A DNA stretch of 64,000 bases from Orobanche coerulescens (Eukaryota; Streptophyta; Magnoliopsida; Lamiales; Orobanchaceae), in assembly GCA_033398695.1 (NCBI GenBank), contig CM065806.1, forward strand, positions 48,075,001-48,139,000, read 5' to 3'. Each line of letters starts with the position of its first letter. Positions within the stretch are counted from its first letter, which is position 1. Positions 54,354 to 64,000 of this stretch are shown one piece after another. The position numbers and the translations under genes are program-made. The notes beneath the pieces were generated by a model. It was given only the letters and a program-made list of their open reading frames with translations. It had not been told where the DNA came from and did no database searches.

Positions 54354-55777
54354 AAGGTTGTGGAAACCTAGGCTGTTGCGTCAAGTTATGTATTGTTGAG
54401 TCTTGTCTTGACGGATTGTGTTTGACTGATTCGTGCCGCGACGCGTCGTCTGCAATGTCGGTCGTGATTAGTATCATGGTGCAGCCATCATCTTCGTGCG
54501 ATCTGTGGATGTAAGTCTCCCTACTTCATGTTGTGCCTCGAGCTATACGAGCTAGTCGTGTAATTCAGTGTTACGAGATAAAATGTAAATGTGATTTCTG
54601 ATTATGTGGTATATGTTTGTTCGATTCCCGTAGTGTGCTGGAATAAAAGGTGGTGCCGGTATACATATATTTTGTATAAACCATTTTTACGAGAGTAATG
54701 GCTTCGATATTTAAGGCTTCAACGATTTTGGAAAGTCACGTAATTTCATTTTAAAACATCCTTCAAGGGAGGAAATTTTTGATTTTCGTATGATGACCTC
54801 AAGGCCGAAAATTATTGAGAATTAAAACTAATGACATTTCATTTCCATCTTGTATTATAATTTTTTTTTCAAATATGATTTTTAAACTCAAATGAGGTCT
54901 ACCAAATTGGCTCAAAAATGACTCTCGCTCTCAACTTTTTGATTTCATGATCGTCGGTTCGGAGATATGTAGTGATGATGACATTATTGCTTAGGCAATA
55001 ATGCTCAAAATTGTGATTAAGTTGGTGGTGTGAACGTTAAGTCGTTCTGGATGCACTTGTTGTGAGAATCCTCTTTAGTAAGAGGTAAGATTTCAGTTTT
55101 AGATGTTAATTGTCTTATGACAGTTGCTTGGGTGATACTATAATTATGTGGACATATGGTGTTAACATGTGATTGGATTTGATGGTAATGGATTGTGTTT
55201 GATAAATTGATAAATTATGTCTGTTGTGTGTGTGTTGGAAAACGCTTTCCCGAAAATTTCATAAACTTGAGCAAGTTGTGGAAAATCAATTTTCGAAAAT
55301 ATTTTCACGGTGCAGTTAATCGGGGGCTTCGTGATGATTTTGAAAATTGTTTGAAACTGACGAGCCGGCCTTGAATTTTCAATTAGAACCCCAACGGTGT
55401 TTGAAAGAGTTGTTTTAAAGTAGCTTGGACATTTTGTAAAATATTACCGTCCTTGATTTTTGCAGTGTTGAGAGGATTTTCGAAAATTATTTTTAACGTA
55501 TTGTTTTATTTTCAAATAATTCGAGTACATGATTTTTAAAAAATAATTCACACCATAAAATTTTTATATTTCAAAATACAATGTGATTTTTGTTTTCAAA
55601 AATATATAGTGAAAGATGAAAAATCTTACTCGATTTAAACTTCAAACTCGGATTTGAATTTGAGTGAAAAAAATTCTGTACTGAACCAGTTATCATACGC
55701 TGATCTTGACTTACTCCAACATGATTGTTGACTGGTGGAAATGTTGAGTGCACGTGCGAATGGTTTGATGGTATTTG
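54354..55777 (+). other. S-family internal region, first copy, no gene
   Basis: AT-rich, non-coding sequence that matches 56963-58352 and 61569-62955 closely. It stops at GATGGTATT (55777) where the other copies continue. Confidence 0.75.
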
Positions 55778-55802
55778 GCACAAATCCGAACAATCCAACT
55801 CA
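55778..55802 (+). other. Filler at the S-family rearrangement junction
   Basis: About 25 bases (GCACAAATCCGAACAATCCA and neighbours) that fit neither the S interior nor the S LTR but resemble 43095-43120 in the LARD-like LTR. They join internal sequence to mid-LTR sequence. Confidence 0.5.
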
Positions 55803-58724
55803 AGTACCGGTACTTGGCCACCGCGCGCTAATGCCTATGTGTATAAATAGGCGGACTTCACCCTAACCTCATCATTTTTCTTCCCCAACTCTTTTCTCCG
55901 GGAATTTGGTGACTTGGGATGAGGAAGAAGGCGAATCTAAGCCAGGGACCATCATCCATCCGTATTTTTGAGTGCATAACACGAAGTTATCAACATTCAA
56001 TCATATTTCACCGTCTGGATCGAGGTAAATCGGGTTGAACCCTACTTTCGGGATAATTTGGGGGTTTGTCCTGATTTCGTGATTCTAAACCGAAATTGTT
56101 GATTCCTCTGTTGTTATCTAGTCTTGTTGATCTTAACCCCCAGTTTGGAATTTCGTTTTCATGTTTTTTTCGTGTTGATTTATGTTCTTGAGATATTTTT
56201 GGGGTTTCCATTGACTTTGCTATCTAAACCGAAATTTATGATTTGGTTAAGTGATTATCGTTGTTTTGATTGTAATCTACGGATTACAATCACTTTTGTC
56301 AATTTTGTTTTATTCGGAGCATGATTTCGGATCTCGTGAGAAACCCCTCTGATCCTTGTCGTTATTGTTGTCGAGTTGGGTTTCGAGGAGTATTGTTAAT
56401 TTGTTGTGATGTTGTTCTCGTAGTCTTGGGGTTGCCGCTTTGCTCGTCAGAATTGGAGGTTCCGTGGTTGCTCGTTCGCATCCATTCATCGTCTCGTTTC
56501 GATCGTGGTTTCGAGGCAATTATCTTGCCCATACATTATGTGTTTTGTGGTCATAATAGTTGGTAATTTACGATATATGCTAAAAGAATTCTTATAAATA
56601 ACTTTCAAAAGAATTAGTATATTTACGATCACAATTTTCGTTAAAGATAACCCGTGTGTTCCGTGAATCAATGTGCTTAATTGAATATGTGTGTTAGCGC
56701 TGAGTATAGAAACGCCTTTCATGTGATGCCATTTTATGTGATTATGTCGTTGGTAAATTTAAAGTTCTAAACTTTTGTTAAGATGTGTGCGTGGAGACGT
56801 GTGGTTATCGATGATCATGTGACGTTGTGTATAAAGGTTGTAACTCCTTTATGAGGAGTTTGTGCCGTTCAGCATGGTTGGAAAGGTATTCTCTCTTGCT
56901 ATGTGTTTGGTGCTAGTTGCACCATTGGATTCTAGAGTTGATGGTAATGTTTCTCGGTCGTGTATTGTTGAGTCTTGTCTTGACGGATTGTGTTTGACTG
57001 ATTCGTGTCGCGACTCGTCGTCTATAATATCGGTCGTGATTAGTATCATAGTGCAACCATCATCTTCGTGCGATCTGTGGATGTAAGTCTCCCTACTTCA
57101 CGTTGTGCCTCGAGCTATATGAGCTAGCGTGTAATTCAGTGTTACGGGATAAAATTTAAATGTGATTTTTGATTATGTGGTATATGTTTGTTCGATTCTC
57201 GTAGTGTGCTGGAATAAAAGGTGGTGCCGGTATACATATATTTTGTATAAACCATTTTTACGGGAGTAATAATGGCTTCGATATTTAAGGCTTGAATGAT
57301 TTTGGAAAGTCACGTAATTTCATTTTAAAACATCCTTCAAGGGTGGAAAATTTTGATTTTCGTATGATGACCTCAAGGCCGAAAATTCTTGTGAATTCAA
57401 ACTAATAACATTTTCATTTCCATCTTGTATTATAATTTTTTTTTTCAAAATATGATTTTTAAAGTCAAATGAGGTCTACCAAATTGGCTCAAAACATGAC
57501 TCTCGCTTTCAACTTTTTGATTTCGTGATCGTCGGTTCGGAGGTATGTAGTTATGATGACATTATTGTTTGGGCAATAATGTTCAAAATTGTGATTAAGT
57601 TGGTGGTGTGAACATTAAGTCGTTCTGGATGCACTTGTTGTGAGAATCCTCTTTACTGAGAGGTAGGATTTCAGTTTTAGATGTTAATTGTCTTATGACA
57701 GTTGCTTGGGTGATACTGTAATTATGTGGACAGATGGTGTTGACGTGTGATTGGATTTGATGGTAATGGATTGTGTTTGATGAATTGATAAATTATGTCT
57801 GCTGTGTGTGTGTTTGAAAATGCTTTCCCGAAAATTCCATAACCTCGAGCAAGTTGTGGAAAATCAATTTTCGAAAATGTTTTGACGGTGCAGTTAATCG
57901 GCGGCTTCGTGAGGATTTTGAAAATTGTTTGAAACTGACGAGCCAGCCTTGAATTTTCAAATGGAACCACAACGGTGTTTGAAAGAGTTGTTTTAAAGTA
58001 CCTTGGACATTTTGTAAAATATTACCGTCCTTGATTTTTGTAGTGTTGAGAGGATTTTTGAAAATTATTTTTAACGTATTATTTTATTTTCAAATAATTC
58101 GAGTACATGATTTTTAAAAAATATTTCACACCATAAAATTTTTATATTTCAAAATACAATGTGATTTTTATGTTCAAAAATATAAAGTGAAAGATGAAAA
58201 ATCTTACTCTATTTAAACTTCAAACTCGGATTTGAATTTGAGTGAAAAAAATTCTTTACTGAACCAGTTATCGTACGCTGATCTTGACTTACTCCAAAAT
58301 GATTGTTGATTGGTGAAAATGTTGAGTGCATGTGCGAATGGTTTGATGGTATTGCGTGGTTACCCTGTTTGTTATTAACGATGATGATGCGTAGTGGCAT
58401 GGTTATTTTGATGATACTGATTGCAAGGAAATTCAATAGTCCGAAATATTGTGTTGCAAATAATTTCAAGAGGAGACTGTTAAAGTCTTTTATTTATAAG
58501 TCTTGGTGAAACATCCCGAGGTACCAAAAGTACTTTCAAAATTTTATTTCGAATAAACCTACAAATTTGAAGATTTTTAAATGATATTATTTAAAGGGAT
58601 ACCTCGTGGATATTCCTATCGAGTGCTATTAGTTGCGTTATATGGATATGTTGTGCTGAGTAGGCACTTTAGTATATTATTTTACGATGTTGTGTTTCAT
58701 CGTATTAAGTGAGTATCTCCTCAG

Positions 58725-59050
58725 TATGTCGAGGGGCAGTGGTCGCGGTAGTGACCGCGGTACGGATGGTTGTGGGGATCAGATGCGGGGCAAGAGACTG
58801 TCGCCGGGAATGGGGTTGACATTGATATTGCTACTTTATTGCGACTCAGAACGTCGGTGCAAATCAATGGGTTTGTAGGTAGTTCGTATGAATCCCCCTC
58901 GATTCACTAGAGCTGCGGATGCATTGGGTTAGGATGGTGTTTTGTGTTGTGAGATATATTCGAGACGGTTGATCATTCCAAGATCAGAAGGTGGCTATCG
59001 CTCAGTACTTCTTGACACAGATTCTGGTTGTTAGTTGGTTGCTATGTTAA
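58725..59050 (+). pseudogene. gag: S-family gag remnant, unit 1
   Basis: ATG 58725 opens MSRGSGRGSDRGTDGCGDQ, an RG-rich start like that of T1 gag, and runs to a TAG at 58876. In another frame 58982-59017 reads DQKVAIAQYFLT, matching KVPIAQYFLT of the T1 gag. The rest of gag and all of pol are absent. At most about 110 codons of gag-like sequence survive. Confidence 0.7.
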
Positions 59051-59715
59051 CACTTCATTCCTCTTGTTTTGGTTTCAATGACGAAACCTCTTTTAAGAGT
59101 GACAGAGCGTAATACCCATATTTCTCGCTCCCATATTTTTCGACCCTATCGACTCGTTTGTTTTCGTTGATACATCTGACCTTGATTTGTTTTCGCTTTT
59201 GTCACTCGAGCGAGTTTTGAGATCGTTTCGGATTGATCTGTTTATCGTTGTGACCTTTCCTAGTCCGGTTCGATTTCCTGTGAACCCTGTGCGAAATTGA
59301 CATATCGTGGTTCCTAGAAGCTTATTGATGTTTTGAGTTGTGAACTTTAGAGTTGTTGGTTGATCTTTGTTGTTCGATCTCATATCGTGATTATTGGGCA
59401 TCTTGACACTTCGTAATTTCCTTAAGTTCGGAGTAATTGTTCCCGTATGTGATAGATCTTCCCACCCCTTGAGATTATTGGAATTTCTTATTCTTTCAGC
59501 GTTAAACTCGTGTTTTGGCTTTTGTACAGACTGATTTTATCAACCGTAGTAACTCATGTTCGGTGCTTTTTGTAAACATTCTTGCGTATCGAATCGGACC
59601 AAAACAGTTCTGTACTACATGGAGCTTTTGTACGCTATCAGCAGTAGAAAACGTGTGTTATCTAGGGTCGTCTTGCGTTGATTATTCTCGTTTTAAGTTT
59701 CGGGACGAAATTTAT
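59051..59715 (+). other. S-family 3' untranslated region
   Basis: Non-coding. It contains a first GACGAAACCTCTTTTAAGAG motif (59080) followed by an LTR-start-like GCGTAATACCCATATTTCTC (59108), then about 600 bp later the functional-looking GACGAAATTTATTTTTAGCG before the LTR. The same pair layout exists in T1. Confidence 0.65.
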
Positions 59716-59731
59716 TTTTAGCGGGGTAGAA
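59716..59731 (+). other. S-family polypurine tract
   Basis: TTTTTAGCGGGGTAGA followed by the LTR start at 59732. Confidence 0.75.
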
Positions 59732-61568
59732 TGTAATACCCGAGATTTTTGTTTCCGGTTATTTTTGAATTTTGTCGATTTTGCCGCTTATTTTGTTCTG
59801 TTGGCGGATAGTGGAATCATGCGTTTCAGAGTTTGAGTTTTTCGTGTTATTTTTCATCGCTCGTGCTTCATTGGTTGTTGGTAGCCATCGAGTTGTACCG
59901 TTCTTGACATATTCGCAATTCGTGTTGCGTATGGAAGAGCTAGCGCATGCTATGGATGAAGAATGGCGTACACTAGGTAGTATGTGTAGCACGCTACTAT
60001 CGGTCGGCAGCGCAGGCTAAGTAGTCGGGCAGCAGAGGCAGTAGGTTCTGGACTCCGACCAGGCCAGCAATTAGCGCACGTCGACCGGACATTGCGCGCG
60101 CTAATTCGGCAAGTGTAGCGCACGCCAATTCTGCTGCCTAGCGCGCGCTATCGAGGTCAGCATCAGAGAGCAGTAGGGTTTTGGGCTTCGGCCAGACCCA
60201 ACAGGTAGCGCACGTTACTCGTACGTAGCGCACGCTGACTCGGTAGGCGTAGCGCACGCTATTAGGCCGCATCGCGCGCTACCTGGACTGACAGAGGGGC
60301 TTACAGGGTTCTGGACTGGCCGGCTAGTGCACGCTAGCGTTCGGCCAGCGCGCGCTAAGCAAGGATCGACTGAAACTTCTGGACCTATCCCAGCCCAATA
60401 GCGCACGCTACCCGTACTTGGCCAGCGCGCGCTAATGCCTATGTGTATAAATAGGCGGACTTCACCCTAACCTCATCATTTTTCTTCCCCAACTCTTCTC
60501 TCCGGTGATTTGGCGACTTGGGATGGGAAAAAAGGCGAATCTAAGCCAGGGACCATCATCCATTTGTATTTTTGAGTGCATAACACGAAGTTATCAACAT
60601 TCAATCATATTTCACTGTCCGGATCGAGGTAAATCGGCTTGAACCCTACTTTCGGGATAATTTGGGGGTTTGTCGTGATTTCTTGATTCTAATCCGAAAT
60701 TGTTGATTCCTTTGTTGTTATCTAGTCTTGTTGATCTTAACCCCCGGTTTGGAATTTCATTTTCATGTTTTTTCAGGTTGATTTATGTTCTTGAGATATT
60801 TTTGGGGTTTCCGTTGACTTTGCTATCTAAACCGAAATTTATGATTCGGTGAAGTGATTCTCATTGTTTTGATTATAATCTACGAAATACAATCTCGTTT
60901 GTCGATTTCGTTTTATCCGGAGCATGATTTCGGATCTCTTGAGAAACCCCTTTGATACTTCTCGTTATTATTGTCGAGTTGGGTTTCGAGGAGTATTGTT
61001 AATTCGTTATGATGTTGTTCTCGTAGTCTTGGGGCTGCCGCTTTGCTCGTCGGAATTGGAGGTTCCGTGGTTGCTCGTTCGCATCCGTTCATCGTCTCGT
61101 TTCGATCATGGTTTCAAGGTAAGTATCTTGCCCATACATTACGTGTTTTGTGGTCATAATAGTTGGTAATTTACGATATATGCTAAAAGAATTCTTATAA
61201 ATAACTTTAAGAAGAATCAGTATATTTACGATCACAATTTTCTTTAAAGATAACCCAAGTGTTCCGTGAATCAATGTGCTTAATTGAATATGTGTGTTAG
61301 TGTTGAGTATAGAAACGCCTTACTTTCGTGTGATGCCATTTTATGTGATTATGTCGTTGGTAAATTTAAAGTTCTAACCTTTTGTTAAGATGTCGCGTGG
61401 AGACGTGTGGTTATCGATGATCATATGACGTTGTGTGATAAAGGTTGTAACTCCTTTATGAGGAGTTTGTTCCGTTCAGCATAGTTGGAAAGGTATTCTC
61501 TCTTGCTATGTGTTTGGTGCTAGTTGCACCATTGGATTCTAGAGCTGATGGTAATGTTTCTCGGTCGT
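59732..61568 (+). repeat. S-family LTR with 3' deletion, between tandem units
   Basis: Starts TGTAATACCCGAGATTTTT and parallels 48924-50760 including the palindromic array (59940-60436), TATA box (60446) and a splice-donor-like AAGGTAAGTATC (61117). It ends at TTTCTCGGTCGTG, where internal sequence begins without LTR end or PBS. Confidence 0.84.
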
Positions 61569-64000
61569 GTATTTTTGAGTCTTGTCTTGACGGATTGTGT
61601 TTGACTGATCCGTGTCGCGACTCGTCGTCTATAATATCGGTCGTGATTAGTATCATAGTGCAACCATCATCTTTGTGCAATCTGTGGATGTAAGTCTCCC
61701 TACTTCATGTTGTGCCTCGAGCTATACGAACTAGTCGTGTAATTCAGTGTTACGGGATAAAATTTAAATGTGATTTTTGATTATGTGGTATATGTTTGTT
61801 CTATTCTCGTAGTGTGCTGGAATAAAAGGTGGTGCCGGTATACATATATTTTGTATAAACCATTTTTACGGGAGTAATGGCTTCGATATTTAAGGCTTGA
61901 ATGATTTTGGAAAGTCACGTAATTTCATTTTAAAACATCCTTCAAGGGTGGAAATTTTTGATTTTCGTATGATGACCTCAAGGCCGAAAATTCTTGAGAA
62001 TTCAAACTACATTTCCATCTTGTATTATAATTTTTTTTTTTCAAAATGTTATTTTTAAAGTCAAATGAGGTCTACCAAATTGGCTCAAAACATGACTCTC
62101 GCTTTCAACTTTTTGATTTCGTGATCGTCGGTTCGGAGGTATGTAGTGATGATGACATTATTGTTTGGGCAATAATGCTCAAAATTGTAATTAAGTTGGT
62201 GGTGTGAACGTTAAGTCGCTCTGGATGCACTTGTTGTGAGAATCCTCTTTACTGAGAGGTAGGATTTCAGTTTTTGATGTTAATTGTCTTATCACAGTTG
62301 CTTGGGTGATACTGTAATTATGTAGACAGATGGTGTTGACGTGTGATTGGATTTGATGGTAATGGATTGTGTTTGATGAATTGATAAATTATGTCTGCTG
62401 TGTGTGTGTTTGAAAATGCTTTCCCGAAAATTCCATAACCTCGAGCAAGTTGTGGAAAATCAATTTTCGAAAATGTTTTGACGGTGCAGTTAATCGTCGG
62501 CTTCGTGAGGATTTTGAAAATTGTTTGAAACTGACGACCCAGCCTTGAATTTTCAAATGGAACCACAACGGTGTTTGAAAGAGTTGTTTTAAAGTACCGT
62601 GGACATTTTGTAAAATATTACCGTCCTTGATTTTTGTAGTGTTGAGAGGATTTTTGAAAATTATTTTTAACGTATTGTTTTATTTTCAAATAATTCGAGT
62701 ACATGATTTTTAAAAAATATTTCACACCATAAAATTTTTATATTTCAAAATACAATGTGATTTTTATTTTCAAAAATATATAGTGAAAGATGAAAAATCT
62801 TACTCGATTTAAACTTCAAACTCGGATTTGAATTTGAGTGAAAAAAATACTGTACTGAACCAGTTATCGTATGCTGATCTTGACTTACTCCAAAATGATT
62901 GTTGATTGGTGGAAATATTGAGTGCATGTGCGAATGGTTTGATGGTATTGCATGGTTACCCTGTTTGTTATTAACGATGATGATGATGCGTAGTGGAATG
63001 GTTATTTTGATGATACTGATTGCAAGGAAATTCAATAGTCCGAAATATTGTGTTGCATATAATTTCAAGAGGAGACTGTTAAAGTCTTTTGTTTATAAGT
63101 CTTGGTGAAACAGCCTGAGGTACCAAAAGTACATTCAAAATTTTATTTCGAATAAACCTACAAATTTGAAGATTTTCAAATGATATTATTTAAAGGGATA
63201 CCTCATGGATATTCCTATCGAGTGCTATTAGTTACGTTATATGGATATGTTGTGCTGAGTAGGCACTTTAGTATATTATTTTACGATATTGTGTTTCATC
63301 GTATTAAGTGAGTATCTCCTCAGTATGTCGAGGGGCAGTGGTCGCGGTCGTGACCGCGGTACGGATGGTCATGGGGATCAGATGCGGGGCAAGAGACTGT
63401 CGTCGGGAATGGGGTTGACATTGATATTGCTACTTTATTGCGACTCAGAACGTCGGTGCAAATCAATGGGTTTGGAGGTAGTTCGTATGAATCCCCCTCG
63501 ATTCACTAGAGCTGCGGATGCATTGGGTTAGGATGGTTTTTTGTGTTGTGGGATATATTCGAGACGGTTGATCGTTCCAAGATCAGAAGGTGGCTATCGC
63601 TCAGTACTTCTTGACACAGATTCTGGTTGTTAGTTGGTTGCTATGTTAACACTTCATTCCTCTTGTTTTGGTTTCAATGACGAAACCTCTTTTAAGACTG
63701 ACAGAGCGTAATACCCATATTTCTCGCTCCCATATTTTTCAACCCTATCGACTCATTTGTTTTCGTTGATACATCTGACCTTGATTTGTTTTCGCTTTTG
63801 TCACTCGTGCGAGTTTTGAGATCGTTTCGGATTGATCTGTTTATCGTTGTGACATTTCCTAGTCCGGTTCAATTTCCTGTGAACCCTGTGCGAAATTGAC
63901 ATATCGTGGTTCCTACAAGCTTATTGATGTTTTGAGTTGTGAACTTTAGAGTTGTTAGTTGATCGTTGTTGTTCGATCTCGTATCGTGATTATTGGGCAT
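60407..64000 (+). repeat. S-family tandem unit 2 (cut by window end)
   Basis: Repeats unit 1 from its start to the position matching 59396, with few differences. It carries the same LTR-to-internal deletion junction (61568/61569). Confidence 0.85.
63325..63660 (+). pseudogene. gag: S-family gag remnant, unit 2
   Basis: ATG 63325 opens MSRGSGRGRDRGTDGHGDQ, the counterpart of 58725. The frame is slightly longer here, to TAG 63529, because the stop at 58876 is a GAG codon in this copy (LEVVRMNPPRFTRAADALG). The DQKVAIAQYFLT remnant is repeated near 63582. Confidence 0.7.

Larger units (their letters stand above)
55803..60406 (+). repeat. S-family tandem unit 1 (about 4,604 bp)
   Basis: Order: LTR from offset about 676 with TATA box, LTR to about 56962, direct jump to internal sequence (56963), internal region to the polypurine tract (59716-59731), LTR start (59732) to offset 675. 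The LTR lacks its 3' part, its end and the PBS. Matching landmarks in unit 2 are 4,604 bases further on (for example the TATA boxes at 55842 and 60446). Confidence 0.85.
48924..64000 (+). mobile_element. S: non-autonomous Ty3-like family, rearranged into a tandem array
   Basis: A 5' LTR (48924-54337, containing a solo LTR) with PBS, then internal sequence to about 55777, then a tandem unit of about 4,604 bp made of a truncated LTR and internal sequence (55803-60406, repeated 60407-64000). The interior has only scraps of a chromovirus-type gag, so the family depended on other elements. The right end is outside the window. Confidence 0.8.

Noticed and set aside
1..64000. tRNA or rRNA genes
   Set aside because: No cloverleaf with A and B boxes and no rRNA-like sequence was recognised; the tRNA-like bits are primer binding sites. 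A tRNAscan run would settle it.

Overview
This window is repetitive plant nuclear DNA. I see no host gene, tRNA, rRNA or CRISPR array. Almost every base belongs to LTR retrotransposons of lineages known from flowering plants: Tekay/Del-type Ty3 chromoviruses, a Tat/Retand-type Ty3 element with a second RNase H, and a SIRE/Maximus-type Ty1/copia element with an extra ORF. The species cannot be named from the sequence. Every coding region carries stops or frameshifts, many explicable as C-to-T or G-to-A changes, as expected for old, methylated DNA.

Layout. (1) An outer Tekay-like element, T1, fills 1-1276, 25402-31063 and 40535-40963; its 5' end lies at or before the left edge. (2) A SIRE-like copia element, C1 (1277-25401), sits between the gag and protease of T1. 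(3) A Tat/Retand-like element, R1 (9270-21299, 12,030 bp, perfect TSD ATGCC), sits inside the extra ORF of C1. (4) A second chromovirus, T2 (31064-40529, 9,466 bp, perfect TSD GCTAA), sits inside the 3' LTR of T1. (5) After 118 bp of possible flank, a large element without visible coding (LARD-like) lies on the minus strand (41082-48437); its right LTR is cut by the next family. (6) From 48438 to the end lie copies of a non-autonomous family, S. There is an LTR fragment, then a 5' LTR with PBS that contains a 2,309-bp solo LTR of another family (51443-53751, TSD CTTGT). An approximately 4,604-bp tandem unit follows (55803-60406, then 60407-64000, cut by the window edge).

How parts relate. T1, T2, C1 and R1 once encoded complete gag-pol machinery. 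The LARD and S families show only PBS, PPT and gag scraps and would have depended on a relative. LTRs of T1, S, the LARD and the solo element share an architecture: TGTRAY..CC start, a U3 array of short CpG-rich palindromic motifs (clearest in T1, S and solo), a TATA box, GCAAGTA splice-donor-like sites, a GGTCCGACGGG-type minisatellite, a CCCC/GGGG hairpin (not seen in the LARD) and a GGTGTTACA end.

Points most worth a second look: the copia extra ORF, which appears to have its own TATA box and poly(A) signal and is flanked by two clusters of small hairpins, one with compensatory stem changes; the spliced antisense gene of R1 with its own minus-strand TATA box; the palindromic U3 arrays; and the S-family tandem array, which looks like a young long-unit satellite made from a retrotransposon.
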